Of a stretch of DNA of 64,000 nt, positions 35,410-44,207 are shown piece after piece; position 1 is the first letter of the stretch; the number at the start of each line of letters is the position of its first letter. The stretch is from Candidatus Leptovillus affinis. Its GTDB lineage: Bacteria > Chloroflexota > Anaerolineae > Promineifilales > Promineifilaceae. The DNA lies in NCBI GenBank assembly GCA_016705235.1, contig JADIYP010000002.1, forward strand, positions 372,001-436,000, in the 5' to 3' direction. The position numbers and the translations under genes were made by a program. Below the pieces are notes generated by a model. That model was not told the DNA's origin, did not search any database, and saw nothing but the letters and a program-made list of their open reading frames with translations.

Positions 35410-35481
35410 CGGAGCCAACCAGAGTGGTTGGCTCCGCTATCACGTCAAAAAAGGACCAATCTGCGAGATTGGTCCTTTTTT
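35410..35481. terminator. two consecutive intrinsic terminators
   Basis: First hairpin: CGGAGCCAACC/GGTTGGCTCCG at 35410-35436, with an A-run on its left, so it acts on minus-strand transcription. Second hairpin: arms GGACCAATCT/AGATTGGTCC at 35447-35481 with A6 before and T6 after, so it can act in both directions. They separate the rhodanese gene from the convergent GlsB-like gene. Confidence 0.85.
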
Positions 35482-35499
35482 GCAATATCACACAAATAT

Positions 35500-35757
35500 C
35501 TAGCGCCGACGGCCGGTCAGCAAATTGAGTATGCCCAAAAAGACCACCGCGCCAATCACAGCGACGACAAAACTGACCAGATTGAATCCGGTCACGCCAG
35601 AGCCACCAAAGATGCTCATGATCCAGCCGCCTACCACTGCGCCAATGATGCCTACAACGATATTTGCCAGACAACCCATCTGATTGTTGCGACCCATCAC
35701 CATACTGGCCATCCAACCGGCCAAGGCCCCAAAAATAATCCAACTTAAAATACCCAT
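35500..35757 (-). CDS. GlsB/YeaQ/YmgE-family stress-response membrane protein
   Basis: 85 residues, nearly all hydrophobic, with three membrane segments. GWMASMVMG and the Gly-rich ANIVVGIIGAVVGGWI repeat are typical of transglycosylase-associated (GlsB/YeaQ) proteins. It ends in a short basic tail, TGRRR. These small inner-membrane proteins are induced by stress; their biochemical role is unknown. It is single in its transcript and ends at the double terminator. Confidence 0.88.
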   Translation of the reverse strand: MGILSWIIFGALAGWMASMVMGRNNQMGCLANIVVGIIGAVVGGWIMSIFGGSGVTGFNLVSFVVAVIGAVVFLGILNLLTGRRR

Positions 35758-35870
35758 TTTTACCTCCTCAGGTCTTATTTTGTTAACAGTTCCCTATACG
35801 GCAGCATGACGTAAGAGTTTCCCGTCAACACCATGCGAAACGCCACGGACAGTCACAAGCCATAAAAATG

Positions 35871-35991
35871 GGGTCTTTGGGATTTCGTGAGGTCCGGCGT
35901 GAAGCGTGATGCGTAAGGCGTGAAGTCTCTCTGGTCACGTATCACGCATCACGCTTCATTGAGCGTCAACCCCCTGAATTCCTAAAGAGCC
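35871..35991. repeat. REP/MITE-like element, copy D
   Basis: The same order as copy A: GGGTCTTTGGGATTTCGTGA, a GCGTGATGCGTAAGGCGTGAAGTC palindrome half, its TCACGCTTCA partner, CAACCCCCTGAATTCC and TAAAGAGCC. It lies between the GlsB-like gene start and the subtilase stop and accounts for most of the 250-base gap. Confidence 0.9.
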
Positions 35992-36007
35992 TAAAAATGC
36001 CAACCAC

Positions 36008-38482
36008 TCAAGGGGTGGAACGGCCGTCCAGCACCATTTCCACCGCCCGATACGCATTTACAATACCATAGCCGGTCAAATTATTCGGCGTGGCGTCCTT
36101 GCCAAGAAAACACGCGCCCAAACCGGCAACATCCACGGCCGTTGCTTCCACCGGCAGCCCCATGCCCGCATCACCCAACTCGCCCATCATTTCCGCCAGC
36201 AGCGATGTGCCTATCTGGCCGGTAAATGGCGTGGCCGTCTGGCGCAAAATTTCTTCGGTGCGCTCAATATCGCCAATTAGCGCCGGATTTGCCGACCACA
36301 TCAAGGCCACCACCCCCACCACATGCGGCCCGGCCATCGACGTGCCATCGGAAAGCCCATATGTATTGCCCGGCAGCGATGACAACACCTGGACGCCCGG
36401 CGCAAGAATATCCGGTTTGGTGCGTCCGCTGCCATCGGCCGTCACCGGACCACGGCTGCTAAAAGCGGCCAGATCGCCCGCCTCATTCACCGCGCCCACC
36501 GAAAATGCTTCGTCGTAGAGCGCCGGGGGATCGGCCACAGTGCTGCACGCCGGTCCCTCGTTGCCTGCCGAGGCGACGACAAAAATGCCCGCCGCCCGCA
36601 GCGCGGCCACCGCCGGCCGCAGCGATTCAGCATCGCAGCCTTCATAGGTTTGCGGGCAGCCCCAGGAATTGTTCAACACATGCGCCGACCGCAGCGGATC
36701 GCCATCTTGCAGCGGGTTACCATCAAGGGGAAAAGGCGCGAGCATAAATTGCAGGCAGTCCAGATAACGGGCCGGACTGCCCAGGTTGCGCGGTAGATTG
36801 GCGCAAGCGTACCAGGTGGCCCCAGGCGCTACGCCCACCGAGTCACCGACAATGGAGCCGAGGGTGTGCGTGCCGTGCCCGCCGGGATCTTGCGGCTCCC
36901 GCGAATGATTCCAGGGGTCGTACCAGTTGTAATTGTGGTCGCCGTTACGGCCGCGATACGCCGCCAGCAGTTCGGGATGGTCCCACTGCACGCCAGAATC
37001 AGACTGGCCGATGATGATGCCTTCGCCCGTGACGCCGAATTCGCTGCGCACGGCCGTTGCCCCAATACTTATCAGGTTCCACTGCGGCACAGACGGGCGA
37101 TTGCCAGATTCCGGCAGCGCGAAAGCTGCGCCTTGCGGCGGCCGCAGCGTAGGATTAGGCAGAATACGATCCACCTCTGGCCGGGTTGAAAGCCACAAGG
37201 CCACCGGCCAACCGCCGGTCACTTCCAATCCATTAACCAGGTAATAGGGCGTGTAGGCAATGCCCAGCCGCTCCAGACTGGCGCGCAAATCGCTCTGGGT
37301 TGTGTCGGCGTGGGCTACCAGGGTGTCGTAAACGAACTGCCGCCGGGCGTCATAGTCGCCCATCGCCGCCGCCGCCGACACGTCGGCCTGATCGCGCAGC
37401 ACCACGAACAAGGTATCGCCGTGGAAACCGGTCTGGCCGCTCTGGGCATAGATCAACCCGCCGACGAGCAAGGCCACGGCCGTTGCCACCCACCCCACCG
37501 GCCCAGTCCGAAACGCCGCGCCGCGCCGCGCCGTCAGCACCAGCACAGCGCCCAACACCCAGGCCACCGCCAACGCAATCAACGCCGCCTGCATGGAATA
37601 AGACAAGATCGAATCGGCCGTGATGAGGCCCATGCCGTCGGTGTCCATGAACCAGAGGGGCACGGCCGTTCCCAACCCAACCACCACCGCCACCGCCGGC
37701 CAATTGGCGGCGGAAGCCCGTTCCTGCCCCCAGCCGGCCAGGCCGGCCGCCAACCAACCCAACGCCGGTAAACTGATCATCAGCGCCAACTGTGCCCCGT
37801 TCAGGCTCAGGCCGCTGGCGACGATGAGCAGCAGCACGCCCAGCACAAACCCGCCGGTCAGGGCGTCGTGCCGGGGACCACGGGACAAATTGGCCAGAGA
37901 ATGGAACCAGAAGCGGCTCGCTGTGAGGCTGACGGCCGTGCCCACCGCCGCCGCCAGCAGCAGCCCCATCCCCACGTCCAACGACGACCCCAGCGCGCCC
38001 CAATTGAACCAGGGGTAGAGGGTAACGGCCGTTAAGCCCACCGCCGGAACCACGGCCGACCAATTGGCAGGCATGGGCGACGGCCGTTTGCGCCAAAACG
38101 CAGCATACGCCACGCCCAACCAAACCATCGCCCCCACAACTTGCAGCAGCAGCGCCACCTGGCTTTGCGCCGGCGGCACGATGCGCGCCCAGCCCAACGC
38201 CAGCAGCAGCCCGCAGCCCCACAGCCACGTTTGGAAGATGGCCCGGTAGCGTGGATGCGGCCAGCGCCAGGCCAACAAGGCCAGGGGCACACCCAACACA
38301 ACGACCTGGAGCAGGGTGTCCGTCATGGGCTGGGTGTCGGCCGGGACTTCGCCAAAGCCCGGCGCCAACCAGGCCCGCGCTTGCAGCCAAAACGAGACCA
38401 ACAAAATCACGCCAAAAACCAGGAACGCCACGATGCGACCTGACCATTTCCCTTTTTCCGGCACTGCTTCGTTCATTTGCAT
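36008..38482 (-). CDS. subtilase (S8) with N-terminal polytopic membrane domain
   Basis: About 824 residues. Residues 1-360 hold some ten membrane segments with no known domain. A subtilisin-like protease follows, with catalytic Asp in GQSDSGVQWDHPEL (about 495), His in GGHGTHTLGSIVG (about 545), the oxyanion Asn in LNNSWGC (about 610) and Ser in SDGTSMAGPHVVG (about 727). The region at about 375-470 may be an inhibitor-like propeptide. The protease should face outside or act at the membrane. The start at 38482 has GGAG six bases before; 38494 is an alternative. It ends beside copy D of the REP-like element. Confidence 0.85.
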   Translation of the reverse strand: MQMNEAVPEKGKWSGRIVAFLVFGVILLVSFWLQARAWLAPGFGEVPADTQPMTDTLLQVVVLGVPLALLAWRWPHPRYRAIFQTWLWGCGLLLALGWARIVPPAQSQVALLLQVVGAMVWLGVAYAAFWRKRPSPMPANWSAVVPAVGLTAVTLYPWFNWGALGSSLDVGMGLLLAAAVGTAVSLTASRFWFHSLANLSRGPRHDALTGGFVLGVLLLIVASGLSLNGAQLALMISLPALGWLAAGLAGWGQERASAANWPAVAVVVGLGTAVPLWFMDTDGMGLITADSILSYSMQAALIALAVAWVLGAVLVLTARRGAAFRTGPVGWVATAVALLVGGLIYAQSGQTGFHGDTLFVVLRDQADVSAAAAMGDYDARRQFVYDTLVAHADTTQSDLRASLERLGIAYTPYYLVNGLEVTGGWPVALWLSTRPEVDRILPNPTLRPPQGAAFALPESGNRPSVPQWNLISIGATAVRSEFGVTGEGIIIGQSDSGVQWDHPELLAAYRGRNGDHNYNWYDPWNHSREPQDPGGHGTHTLGSIVGDSVGVAPGATWYACANLPRNLGSPARYLDCLQFMLAPFPLDGNPLQDGDPLRSAHVLNNSWGCPQTYEGCDAESLRPAVAALRAAGIFVVASAGNEGPACSTVADPPALYDEAFSVGAVNEAGDLAAFSSRGPVTADGSGRTKPDILAPGVQVLSSLPGNTYGLSDGTSMAGPHVVGVVALMWSANPALIGDIERTEEILRQTATPFTGQIGTSLLAEMMGELGDAGMGLPVEATAVDVAGLGACFLGKDATPNNLTGYGIVNAYRAVEMVLDGRSTP

Positions 38483-38577
38483 AGATGTCTCCATACGGCC
38501 GTTTTACCACAAAGCCCAGTCCTCGCCTAGATTGTTCCGTTCGCCCCTTTGGTTTAGCCGATTTTTTCTTAACCACC

Positions 38578-38785
38578 CATTCGTCCCGACAAATGCTCCA
38601 TTCGTCCCGACAAATGCTCCATTCGTCCCGACAAATGCTCCATTCGCCCCGACAAATGCTCCATTCGCCCCGACAAAGCTCCATTTGTCCCGACAAAGCT
38701 CCATTCGTCCCGACAAATGCTCCATTCGTCCCGACAAATGCTCCATTTGTCCCGACAAATCCTCCATTCGTCCCGACGAATGCTC
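38578..38785. repeat. ten-copy 20-21 bp dyad iteron array
   Basis: Ten tandem units of consensus CATTCGTCCCGACAAATGCTC (shown as two parts: CATTCGTCCC and GACAAATGCTC), two of them 20 bases long. Each contains the dyad ATTYGTC-CC-GACAAAT, perfect in the units with T in place of C. The period is about two helical turns. It lies between two divergent genes, the subtilase and the ECF sigma factor, with no gene inside. An array of regulator-binding sites is likely but inferred. Confidence 0.9.
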
Positions 38786-38939
38786 CATTCCACGCCCCCA
38801 TAGCTGCATTGCTGGATTAACGGCCGTTTTTCCGGTTATACTGTAGGCAAATCCGCTTCGTCATGGGGAGCCGCTCCTGAAACGAAGAAACGGCCGTATC
38901 CTTTTCGCTCCCCATGCGTCTCAATCTGTATAGGAAATC

Positions 38940-39494
38940 ATGGCGACCGACTACGATGCAATGCTGCAAAAGGCAAACCAAGGTGACCGGCAGGCGCTGA
39001 CGGCAATTTATGACGCCTTCTACACGCCGCTCTATCGCTACGTTTACCGGCAGGTAGAAGGCGAAGAAACCGCCCGCGACCTGACATCCGATGTCTTTCA
39101 TCGCTTTTTGCAAGCCATCCAAAAAGGGACAGGTCCAGACCAATATCTTCAGGCCTGGTTATACCGCGTCGCCCACAATACCATCGTAGACCATTACCGC
39201 CGCATGCAATACCGCGACCATCTGCCACTACTCGAACAGTTGGCCAGCGCGGAAGATGACCCGATTCGTCTGGCCGAGGCCAACATCGCCGCCGCCCAGG
39301 TGCGCCAATCCATGCGCCAGCTAACGCCGGACCAACAACAAGTCATCGCCCTAAAATTTTTCGCCGGCCTGAGCAATCAGGAAATCGCCCTCACCATCGC
39401 CAAACCAATTGGCGCGGTCAAAGCGTTGCAGCATCGCGCCATCGCTGCTTTGCAGCGGCAGCTTGTGCCGGTTGAGGAGGAACTGACCGTATGA
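38940..39494 (+). CDS. ECF-type RNA polymerase sigma factor
   Basis: 184 residues. Region 2 is seen in LTAIYDAFYTPLYRYVYRQV and DLTSDVFHRFLQAI, and in YRVAHNTIVDHYRR. Region 4 is LTPDQQQVIALKFFAGLSNQEIA followed by a recognition helix. An AGGAAA site precedes the ATG. It overlaps the next gene (ATGA), which encodes a DUF5667 membrane protein, the usual arrangement of a sigma factor and its anti-sigma or sensor partner. The dyad array upstream may be its control region. Confidence 0.93.
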   Translation: MATDYDAMLQKANQGDRQALTAIYDAFYTPLYRYVYRQVEGEETARDLTSDVFHRFLQAIQKGTGPDQYLQAWLYRVAHNTIVDHYRRMQYRDHLPLLEQLASAEDDPIRLAEANIAAAQVRQSMRQLTPDQQQVIALKFFAGLSNQEIALTIAKPIGAVKALQHRAIAALQRQLVPVEEELTV

Positions 39495-40783
39495 TTGATC
39501 AATTTGATACCATGTTGGATTTGGCCCTGGAACGCCAGCTTAACGGCGAGGCGATGGCCGCCATTCTGCAAGATTACCCCGACAAAGCCGAGGCATTGGG
39601 GCGTTTGCTGCCGGTAACGGCCGTACTCACCACCCTGCCCTCCGTTCCCCTGCCCACCCCCGCAGCCCGCCAGGCTGACCGGGCCGCATTTCTGGCCGAA
39701 GTGGACCAATTGCCGCAAACGGCCGTATCTCCCACGCCTTTGGCGCGTCTTAATGGTTGGATAGTGGCCACAGTTCCCTGGTTTGGCCACAAAACTACCA
39801 GACCGAAGGAGAGAAATATGATGAGCAGCCTGATTCTAAAAGCCGCGTTGGCTCTGACAATCTTGTTTGGCGTGGCCGGCGGCACAGCAATCACCGCCGC
39901 CGACAGCCTACCCGATTCCCCCATGTACCCGGTCAAACTGGCCATGGAAGATGTGCAGTTGGCGATGGTGGGTGATACGGAAACGGCCGTTTCCCTCCAC
40001 ACCGATCTCGCCGCCGAGCGCCTGCGCGAAATGGAACAATTAGCCCTCGCCGACCAAATCCCCGACGAGGCCACCCTGAGCCGCCTGCAATACCACCTGG
40101 AAAGCGCCCTCGACCTGGCCGCCCAACTACCCAAACAAACCATGGCCGGCGCGCTCCTGCAAATTCAGGAAATGGTCCAGACCCGCACCCGCACCATGGA
40201 GCAAGTCCAGGCCCAGGCCCCCGAACCGCCCCAAGCCGCCCTGACCCGCGCCCGCACCATGCTGCAAAACACCGGCGACGTCGTCGCCGCCGGACTGCAA
40301 GACCCGCAAACCCTGCGCTGGCGGCACACCACCAATCGACCCGACGAAGCACCTGTGCAGCCAGAAATGACGCCCCATCCCGGCGGCGTAATCAGCCCGA
40401 CCGTGACCATCACCGGCACAAACCCCATCACCACGCCGCTGCGGCTAGGCCCCTGCGCCAGCGGTGACTGCGGCACGCCACAAGGCAACGGCCCCTTCGG
40501 CCCCGGCCGCAACGGCCCGCAGCCAGAAGAACCGGGCGTTGGTCCTGGCCCTGGCGAGCCTCAGGCCACACCGGCCGGTCCCGGCCCCCTGAACACGCCC
40601 CAAGGCGACTGCCCCGGCTGCCCCTGCCCAGACTGCGATGGCTCTGGCAACCAATACGGCCCACAACCGGACGATTCTGGTAATGGCTCCGGCATGCCCG
40701 GCGGCAGCGACAGCGGCATCCCCATTGGCGGGCAAAACCAGAACGGCGCCCAATATCAAGCGCCCGACACTGGCAACCATTAG
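39491..40783 (+). CDS. DUF5667 membrane protein, likely sigma-factor partner
   Basis: 430 residues. A cytoplasmic N-terminus (about 1-110) begins MIDQFDTMLDLALERQLNGE, as in many ECF-linked anti-sigma proteins. One membrane segment (about 115-135) is followed by the DUF5667 signature DSLPDSPMYPVKLAMEDVQL, a helical region, then a long Pro/Gly/Asn-rich tail with six cysteines (GPCASGDCG and CPGCPCPDC). It is translated from an ATGA overlap with the sigma gene. Signal sensing outside the cell and control of the sigma factor are inferred. A terminator follows. Confidence 0.8.
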   Translation: MIDQFDTMLDLALERQLNGEAMAAILQDYPDKAEALGRLLPVTAVLTTLPSVPLPTPAARQADRAAFLAEVDQLPQTAVSPTPLARLNGWIVATVPWFGHKTTRPKERNMMSSLILKAALALTILFGVAGGTAITAADSLPDSPMYPVKLAMEDVQLAMVGDTETAVSLHTDLAAERLREMEQLALADQIPDEATLSRLQYHLESALDLAAQLPKQTMAGALLQIQEMVQTRTRTMEQVQAQAPEPPQAALTRARTMLQNTGDVVAAGLQDPQTLRWRHTTNRPDEAPVQPEMTPHPGGVISPTVTITGTNPITTPLRLGPCASGDCGTPQGNGPFGPGRNGPQPEEPGVGPGPGEPQATPAGPGPLNTPQGDCPGCPCPDCDGSGNQYGPQPDDSGNGSGMPGGSDSGIPIGGQNQNGAQYQAPDTGNH

Positions 40784-40824
40784 TCCCTAACCCTGAGGTC
40801 CACTACCCCAACCGACCTCGAAAG

Positions 40825-40865
40825 AGCGGGGCGTGCATGCGGAGGCACGCCCCGCTTTCTTTTTT
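40825..40865 (+). terminator. intrinsic terminator after the sigma/DUF5667 operon
   Basis: 12-bp arms AGCGGGGCGTGC and GCACGCCCCGCT around an eight-base loop, followed by TTCTTTTTT. A textbook rho-independent terminator on the plus strand. Confidence 0.92.
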
Positions 40866-40946
40866 CCTCAACCCGCCAAGCACGGTACAATCGCCGCCAA
40901 CTTAACGCTCGCGGGCGATTCGCCCGCTGGAAACAGGCAGGTGATT

Positions 40947-41396
40947 ATGGCAAACAAATTGATGCGTTGGACGCCCTGGATTGTGCTTACCGGCGATTTA
41001 CTTGCAGTTTTACTCTTCGTTTTTGTGGGCCAACGCGACCACAACACAGTCGATATGGCTCAACCACTGCTGGGTTTGCTGCGCACCGGCTTTCCCTTCT
41101 TGCTGGCCTGGGTAACGGTGGCCTGGGTCGTCCACGCCATCCCGCTGAAACCCGAGGATATGCAGCTGCGTACGCTCCTCGGCCGAGCGGTGACCGCCTG
41201 GTTCATCGCCGCGCCGCTGGCTCTGATGCTGCGCGGCTTCCTGCTGCGCCGCGATATTCCCCCTGCTTTTATGCTGGTGACTCTGACCCTGGGCAGCCTG
41301 TTTGTGCTGGCCTGGCGGCTGGTCTTCGGCTGGTTCTGGCACAAACGCGCTAACCCTCAGACTTTGGGTCAAGAAGAGCTAGGCACACGGATTTGA
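40947..41396 (+). CDS. DUF3054 membrane protein
   Basis: 149 residues with four membrane segments. LTGDLLAVLLFVFVGQRDHN at the N-terminus and the later GRAVTAWFIAAPLALMLRGF match DUF3054. Its function is unknown. The ATG at 40947 has an AGG before it. It is alone on the transcript between a terminator and a REP-like element. Confidence 0.85.
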   Translation: MANKLMRWTPWIVLTGDLLAVLLFVFVGQRDHNTVDMAQPLLGLLRTGFPFLLAWVTVAWVVHAIPLKPEDMQLRTLLGRAVTAWFIAAPLALMLRGFLLRRDIPPAFMLVTLTLGSLFVLAWRLVFGWFWHKRANPQTLGQEELGTRI

Positions 41397-41430
41397 CGGA
41401 TTTTGCGGATGAACACGGATAAAACAAAAA

Positions 41431-41560
41431 GGATTCTTCAGGAACTCAGGGGGTTGACAGCCCCTGATGCGTGATGCGTGATGCAGAGAGCAGAGAGGTT
41501 TCACGCATCACGCATCACGAATCACGAATCAGACCAAACTCCACGAAATCCCAAAGACCC
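41431..41560. repeat. REP/MITE-like element, copy E (inverted)
   Basis: It starts GGATTCTTCAGGAACTCAGG, has a central TGATGCGTGATGC...TCACGCATCACG palindrome interrupted by GCAGAGAGCAGAGAGG, and ends AAATCCCAAAGACCC. On both sides a second short inverted repeat, GGATTTGACGGAT/ATCCGTCAAATCC, brackets it, so the whole insertion may be compound. Confidence 0.88.
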
Positions 41561-41605
41561 ACAAAAAATCCGTGTTCATCCGTCAAATCCGGGCCATCCG
41601 TGTAT

Positions 41606-42679
41606 CTATTTTGGTCTGGCAGCCAAAGGGAGGGTGAATCTGAAGGTGCTGCCCTGGTCTGGGCCGGGGCTAACGGCCGTTAACTCCCCGCCCATCGCCC
41701 ACACCAGATGCCGCGAAATGGTCAGGCCAATGCCGCTGCCGCCGCTGCGCCGCGCGCGCGACGCATCCACCCGGTAAAATCGCTCAAAAATATAGGGCAG
41801 CGCTTCCGGCGGGATGCCCATGCCCGTATCGGTGACGGAGACAACGGCCGTTCCCCCCTCCCCTTTCACGCCCACCACAATGCGCCCGCCCTCCGGCGTA
41901 TAACGAATGGCGTTGCCCACCAGATTCAGCAGCACCTGGGCCACCCGGTCGCTGTCCGCGTGAACCGCCAGAGACTGCGCCGCAAAATCCGTTTGCATCT
42001 CCAAATCCTGCGATTCGGCCGACGGCCCCAACTGCCGCAGCACCCGCTCCACCAGCGGCATCAGGTCAAAATCGGCCAATTGCAGGGCGATTTGCCCCGC
42101 TTCCACCCGCGAGAGCGCCTGCAAATCGTCCACCAGACGGCGCAGACGGCGCACTTCATGATCCATCAGGGCGAAGGTTTCCTCGTTGCCGGGGAACACG
42201 CCGTCCATCAACCCTTCCAGATAACCGTTCAGCCCGGCCAGCGGCGTGCGCAGTTCGTGGGAGACGTTGCCGATGAGAGCCACGCGCTGCTGCTCAACCT
42301 GCTCCAGGGCGGCGGCCATCTGGTTGAAGTTTTCGGCCATCTGGGCTAGCTCGTCGCTGGCGGGGATGGGCACGCGTTCTGTGTAATGCCCCTGGGCAAG
42401 GCGTTGGCTGCTGGCGGTGATTTGGCGCAACGGCCGTAAAATCTCCCGCGCCAGCCAAAAACTGGTCATCAACCCGGCGATAATGGCTCCGAAGGCGGCG
42501 ACGGAAACGGCCGTAAAAATCGACCGACGAAACGTAGACAGGTCGGCAAACACATTGGCCGGGGCAAACAGGCTGAGGATCACGTAGGCCATCAACAGCA
42601 CCAGGGCCACGCCCACGACCACCACCACCATCTGCGCGGCGACAATGCGCCAACGTAACTGCCGCCACAATTTGCCCAC
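41606..42679 (-). CDS. two-component sensor histidine kinase
   Basis: About 357 residues from a GTG start just after the response regulator stop. Two membrane segments (about 15-38 and 55-75) have almost no loop between them. A HAMP domain (LAREILRPLRQITASSQRLAQG), the phospho-His box VSHELRTPLAGLNG, N box LLNLVGNAIRYTPEGG, G1 DTGMGIP, F box FERFYR and G2 GGSGIGL follow. The tiny sensor loop suggests sensing within the membrane or of envelope state. It pairs with the adjacent OmpR-type regulator. Confidence 0.92.
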   Translation of the reverse strand: MGKLWRQLRWRIVAAQMVVVVVGVALVLLMAYVILSLFAPANVFADLSTFRRSIFTAVSVAAFGAIIAGLMTSFWLAREILRPLRQITASSQRLAQGHYTERVPIPASDELAQMAENFNQMAAALEQVEQQRVALIGNVSHELRTPLAGLNGYLEGLMDGVFPGNEETFALMDHEVRRLRRLVDDLQALSRVEAGQIALQLADFDLMPLVERVLRQLGPSAESQDLEMQTDFAAQSLAVHADSDRVAQVLLNLVGNAIRYTPEGGRIVVGVKGEGGTAVVSVTDTGMGIPPEALPYIFERFYRVDASRARRSGGSGIGLTISRHLVWAMGGELTAVSPGPDQGSTFRFTLPLAARPK

Positions 42680-42680
42680 G

Positions 42681-43379
42681 CTACGCTTGCTCGTCGCTGA
42701 ATTTGTAACCCACGCCGCGCACGGTTTGGATAAGCGTTTCGCCGGTGGCCTGCTCCAACTTACGGCGCACCTGCCCCACGTACACATCCACCACGCGGTC
42801 GTTGCCGTAAAAGTCCACGCCCCACACCCGGTCGATGAGCTGTTCGCGGGTCAGCACGCGGCCGGCATGACGCGCCAGTTCCAGCAGCAAACTGAACTCG
42901 GTCGTGGTCAGGCTGAGGATATCGCTGCCCACCCAGACTTCGTGGGCGTCGGCATCCACGGTGACGTGGCGAAAGTGGAAGACGTTGCGCGGCGTCATCG
43001 GGCCGACGGCGCGGGCGCGGCGCAAGATGGCCTCCACGCGAGCCACCAGTTCGCGCGGGCTGAACGGTTTGGTCAGGTAATCGTCCGCGCCGATGCGCAG
43101 GCCGGCCACGCGGTCGCTTTCTTCGCTGCGCGCCGTCAGCATGAGGATGTAGACGTCGGATTCTTCGCGCAGGCGCGCGGCGACTTCGATGCCGTCCATG
43201 CCCGGCAGGTTCAAATCGAGGATGATGAGGTCGGGGTGGTGTTGACGGGCCAGTTTCAGGGCGTCGAGGCCGTTGTCGGCGCACACGGCCGTAAACCCCG
43301 CGCTCTCCAGATACGTGCGGACAATGTTACGAATGCTGGCCTCGTCTTCAACGACGAGAATGGTGGCGACAGTATTCAC
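42681..43379 (-). CDS. OmpR/PhoB-family response regulator
   Basis: 232 residues. The receiver domain has the acidic pair EDE, phospho-Asp in LIILDLNLPGMDG (about 55), Thr in LTARSEE and Lys in DYLTKPFSP. The C-terminal winged helix ends LIQTVRGVGYKF, typical of OmpR/PhoB. The start is a GTG that overlaps the TGA of the PIN toxin gene (GTGA). The kinase gene follows after one base. It would bind DNA when phosphorylated by that kinase. Confidence 0.94.
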   Translation of the reverse strand: MNTVATILVVEDEASIRNIVRTYLESAGFTAVCADNGLDALKLARQHHPDLIILDLNLPGMDGIEVAARLREESDVYILMLTARSEESDRVAGLRIGADDYLTKPFSPRELVARVEAILRRARAVGPMTPRNVFHFRHVTVDADAHEVWVGSDILSLTTTEFSLLLELARHAGRVLTREQLIDRVWGVDFYGNDRVVDVYVGQVRRKLEQATGETLIQTVRGVGYKFSDEQA

Positions 43380-43867
43380 ATTTCTTTCGCCTTTTGCAAA
43401 GCATATTCAAGAAGTTCCAGATCGATGCGAAACCCTTCTGCCTGCAACTGAAAGAGCAAAGGACGGACGACCTTTATTAGACCGGCCTGTTTGGCCCTGA
43501 GGAGCAAACCAACTGTACCGACAACTTGCAAGTTCATATGTTGCGCAAGCTCACGTGCCTGGCGATCATCTAATCCAACAATTTTTACTTGATGGCGACG
43601 GGCGTAGGCAAGGACAGAACGCTCCCCAAAACCCAGTCGGTTGGCAGGCAATCCAGAAATATCGCTCAAATCGGTCTGGACAACGTGCACCTGGGGTACC
43701 TGGCGGGGATCGAAAATGTGGGGGCGGTTGATACGGCCGTTATCCAGCTCCCGACAAACCGCTTCTGTTGTGTAAACGGCCTCGTAAAGCTGGTGCAGCA
43801 ATCCGCATTGCTCCAAGAAGCCCAAATATAACCAAACAGAAGTGTCACAGATAATCGCGTTAGTCAC
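43376..43867 (-). CDS. DUF3368/PIN-fold putative toxin
   Basis: 163 residues. The PIN-like fold is indicated by the acidic ICDTSVWLYL start, AVCRELDNG, LGFGERSVLAYARRH and IVGLDDRQARELA, the acidic tetrad of DUF3368. Such proteins are presumed RNases of toxin-antitoxin pairs. The preceding gene encodes a UPF0175 protein and overlaps it by eight bases, the common arrangement. It is coupled downstream to a two-component system, which is unusual. Confidence 0.85.
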   Translation of the reverse strand: MTNAIICDTSVWLYLGFLEQCGLLHQLYEAVYTTEAVCRELDNGRINRPHIFDPRQVPQVHVVQTDLSDISGLPANRLGFGERSVLAYARRHQVKIVGLDDRQARELAQHMNLQVVGTVGLLLRAKQAGLIKVVRPLLFQLQAEGFRIDLELLEYALQKAKEM

Positions 43868-44111
43868 TGGCTAGTTCGGCGTCAAGTTCTTCAGAAGTGT
43901 ACTGGAAAACGGAAATGCCATATTCTCCACATAAATACAAAAACTCGACCCGCGACAATCCGGCCATCTGCGCCGCCATGCCGCTGGAAAGCTTGCCCAA
44001 CTGGTAAAGCATCAGGGCGGCGTACAGCTTAACGTCCCGCGCCATTTCACCAGGCGTCCGATTCAACGCCTGCTCTATTTGTTCTGGTAAATCGACTGTG
44101 ATCGTAGCCAT
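43860..44111 (-). CDS. UPF0175-family antitoxin
   Basis: 83 residues. ITVDLPEQIEQAL at the N-terminus, KLYAALMLYQLGKLSSGMAAQMAGLSRVEFLYLCGEYGI in the middle and an acidic end match UPF0175. The central part is a helix-turn-helix-like region. UPF0175 proteins pair with DUF3368/PIN toxins and would neutralise the toxin and repress the operon. Its end overlaps the toxin start. Confidence 0.88.
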   Translation of the reverse strand: MATITVDLPEQIEQALNRTPGEMARDVKLYAALMLYQLGKLSSGMAAQMAGLSRVEFLYLCGEYGISVFQYTSEELDAELASD

Positions 44112-44207
44112 TCTGTCACCTCAAAAGGTCCAAAGCACATCGGATCATTTAACAATTCACGACATTATACCTGAGCGAAATAGACCGGTAAATGCCGTCA
44201 TGGGCCG

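Noticed and set aside
38504..38809. open frames through the 21-bp repeats (for example EHLSGRM repeats) as a repeat protein
   Set aside because: The repeat period is mostly divisible by three, so several frames on both strands stay open at once. There is no convincing start site, and the two 20-base units shift the frame in the middle.
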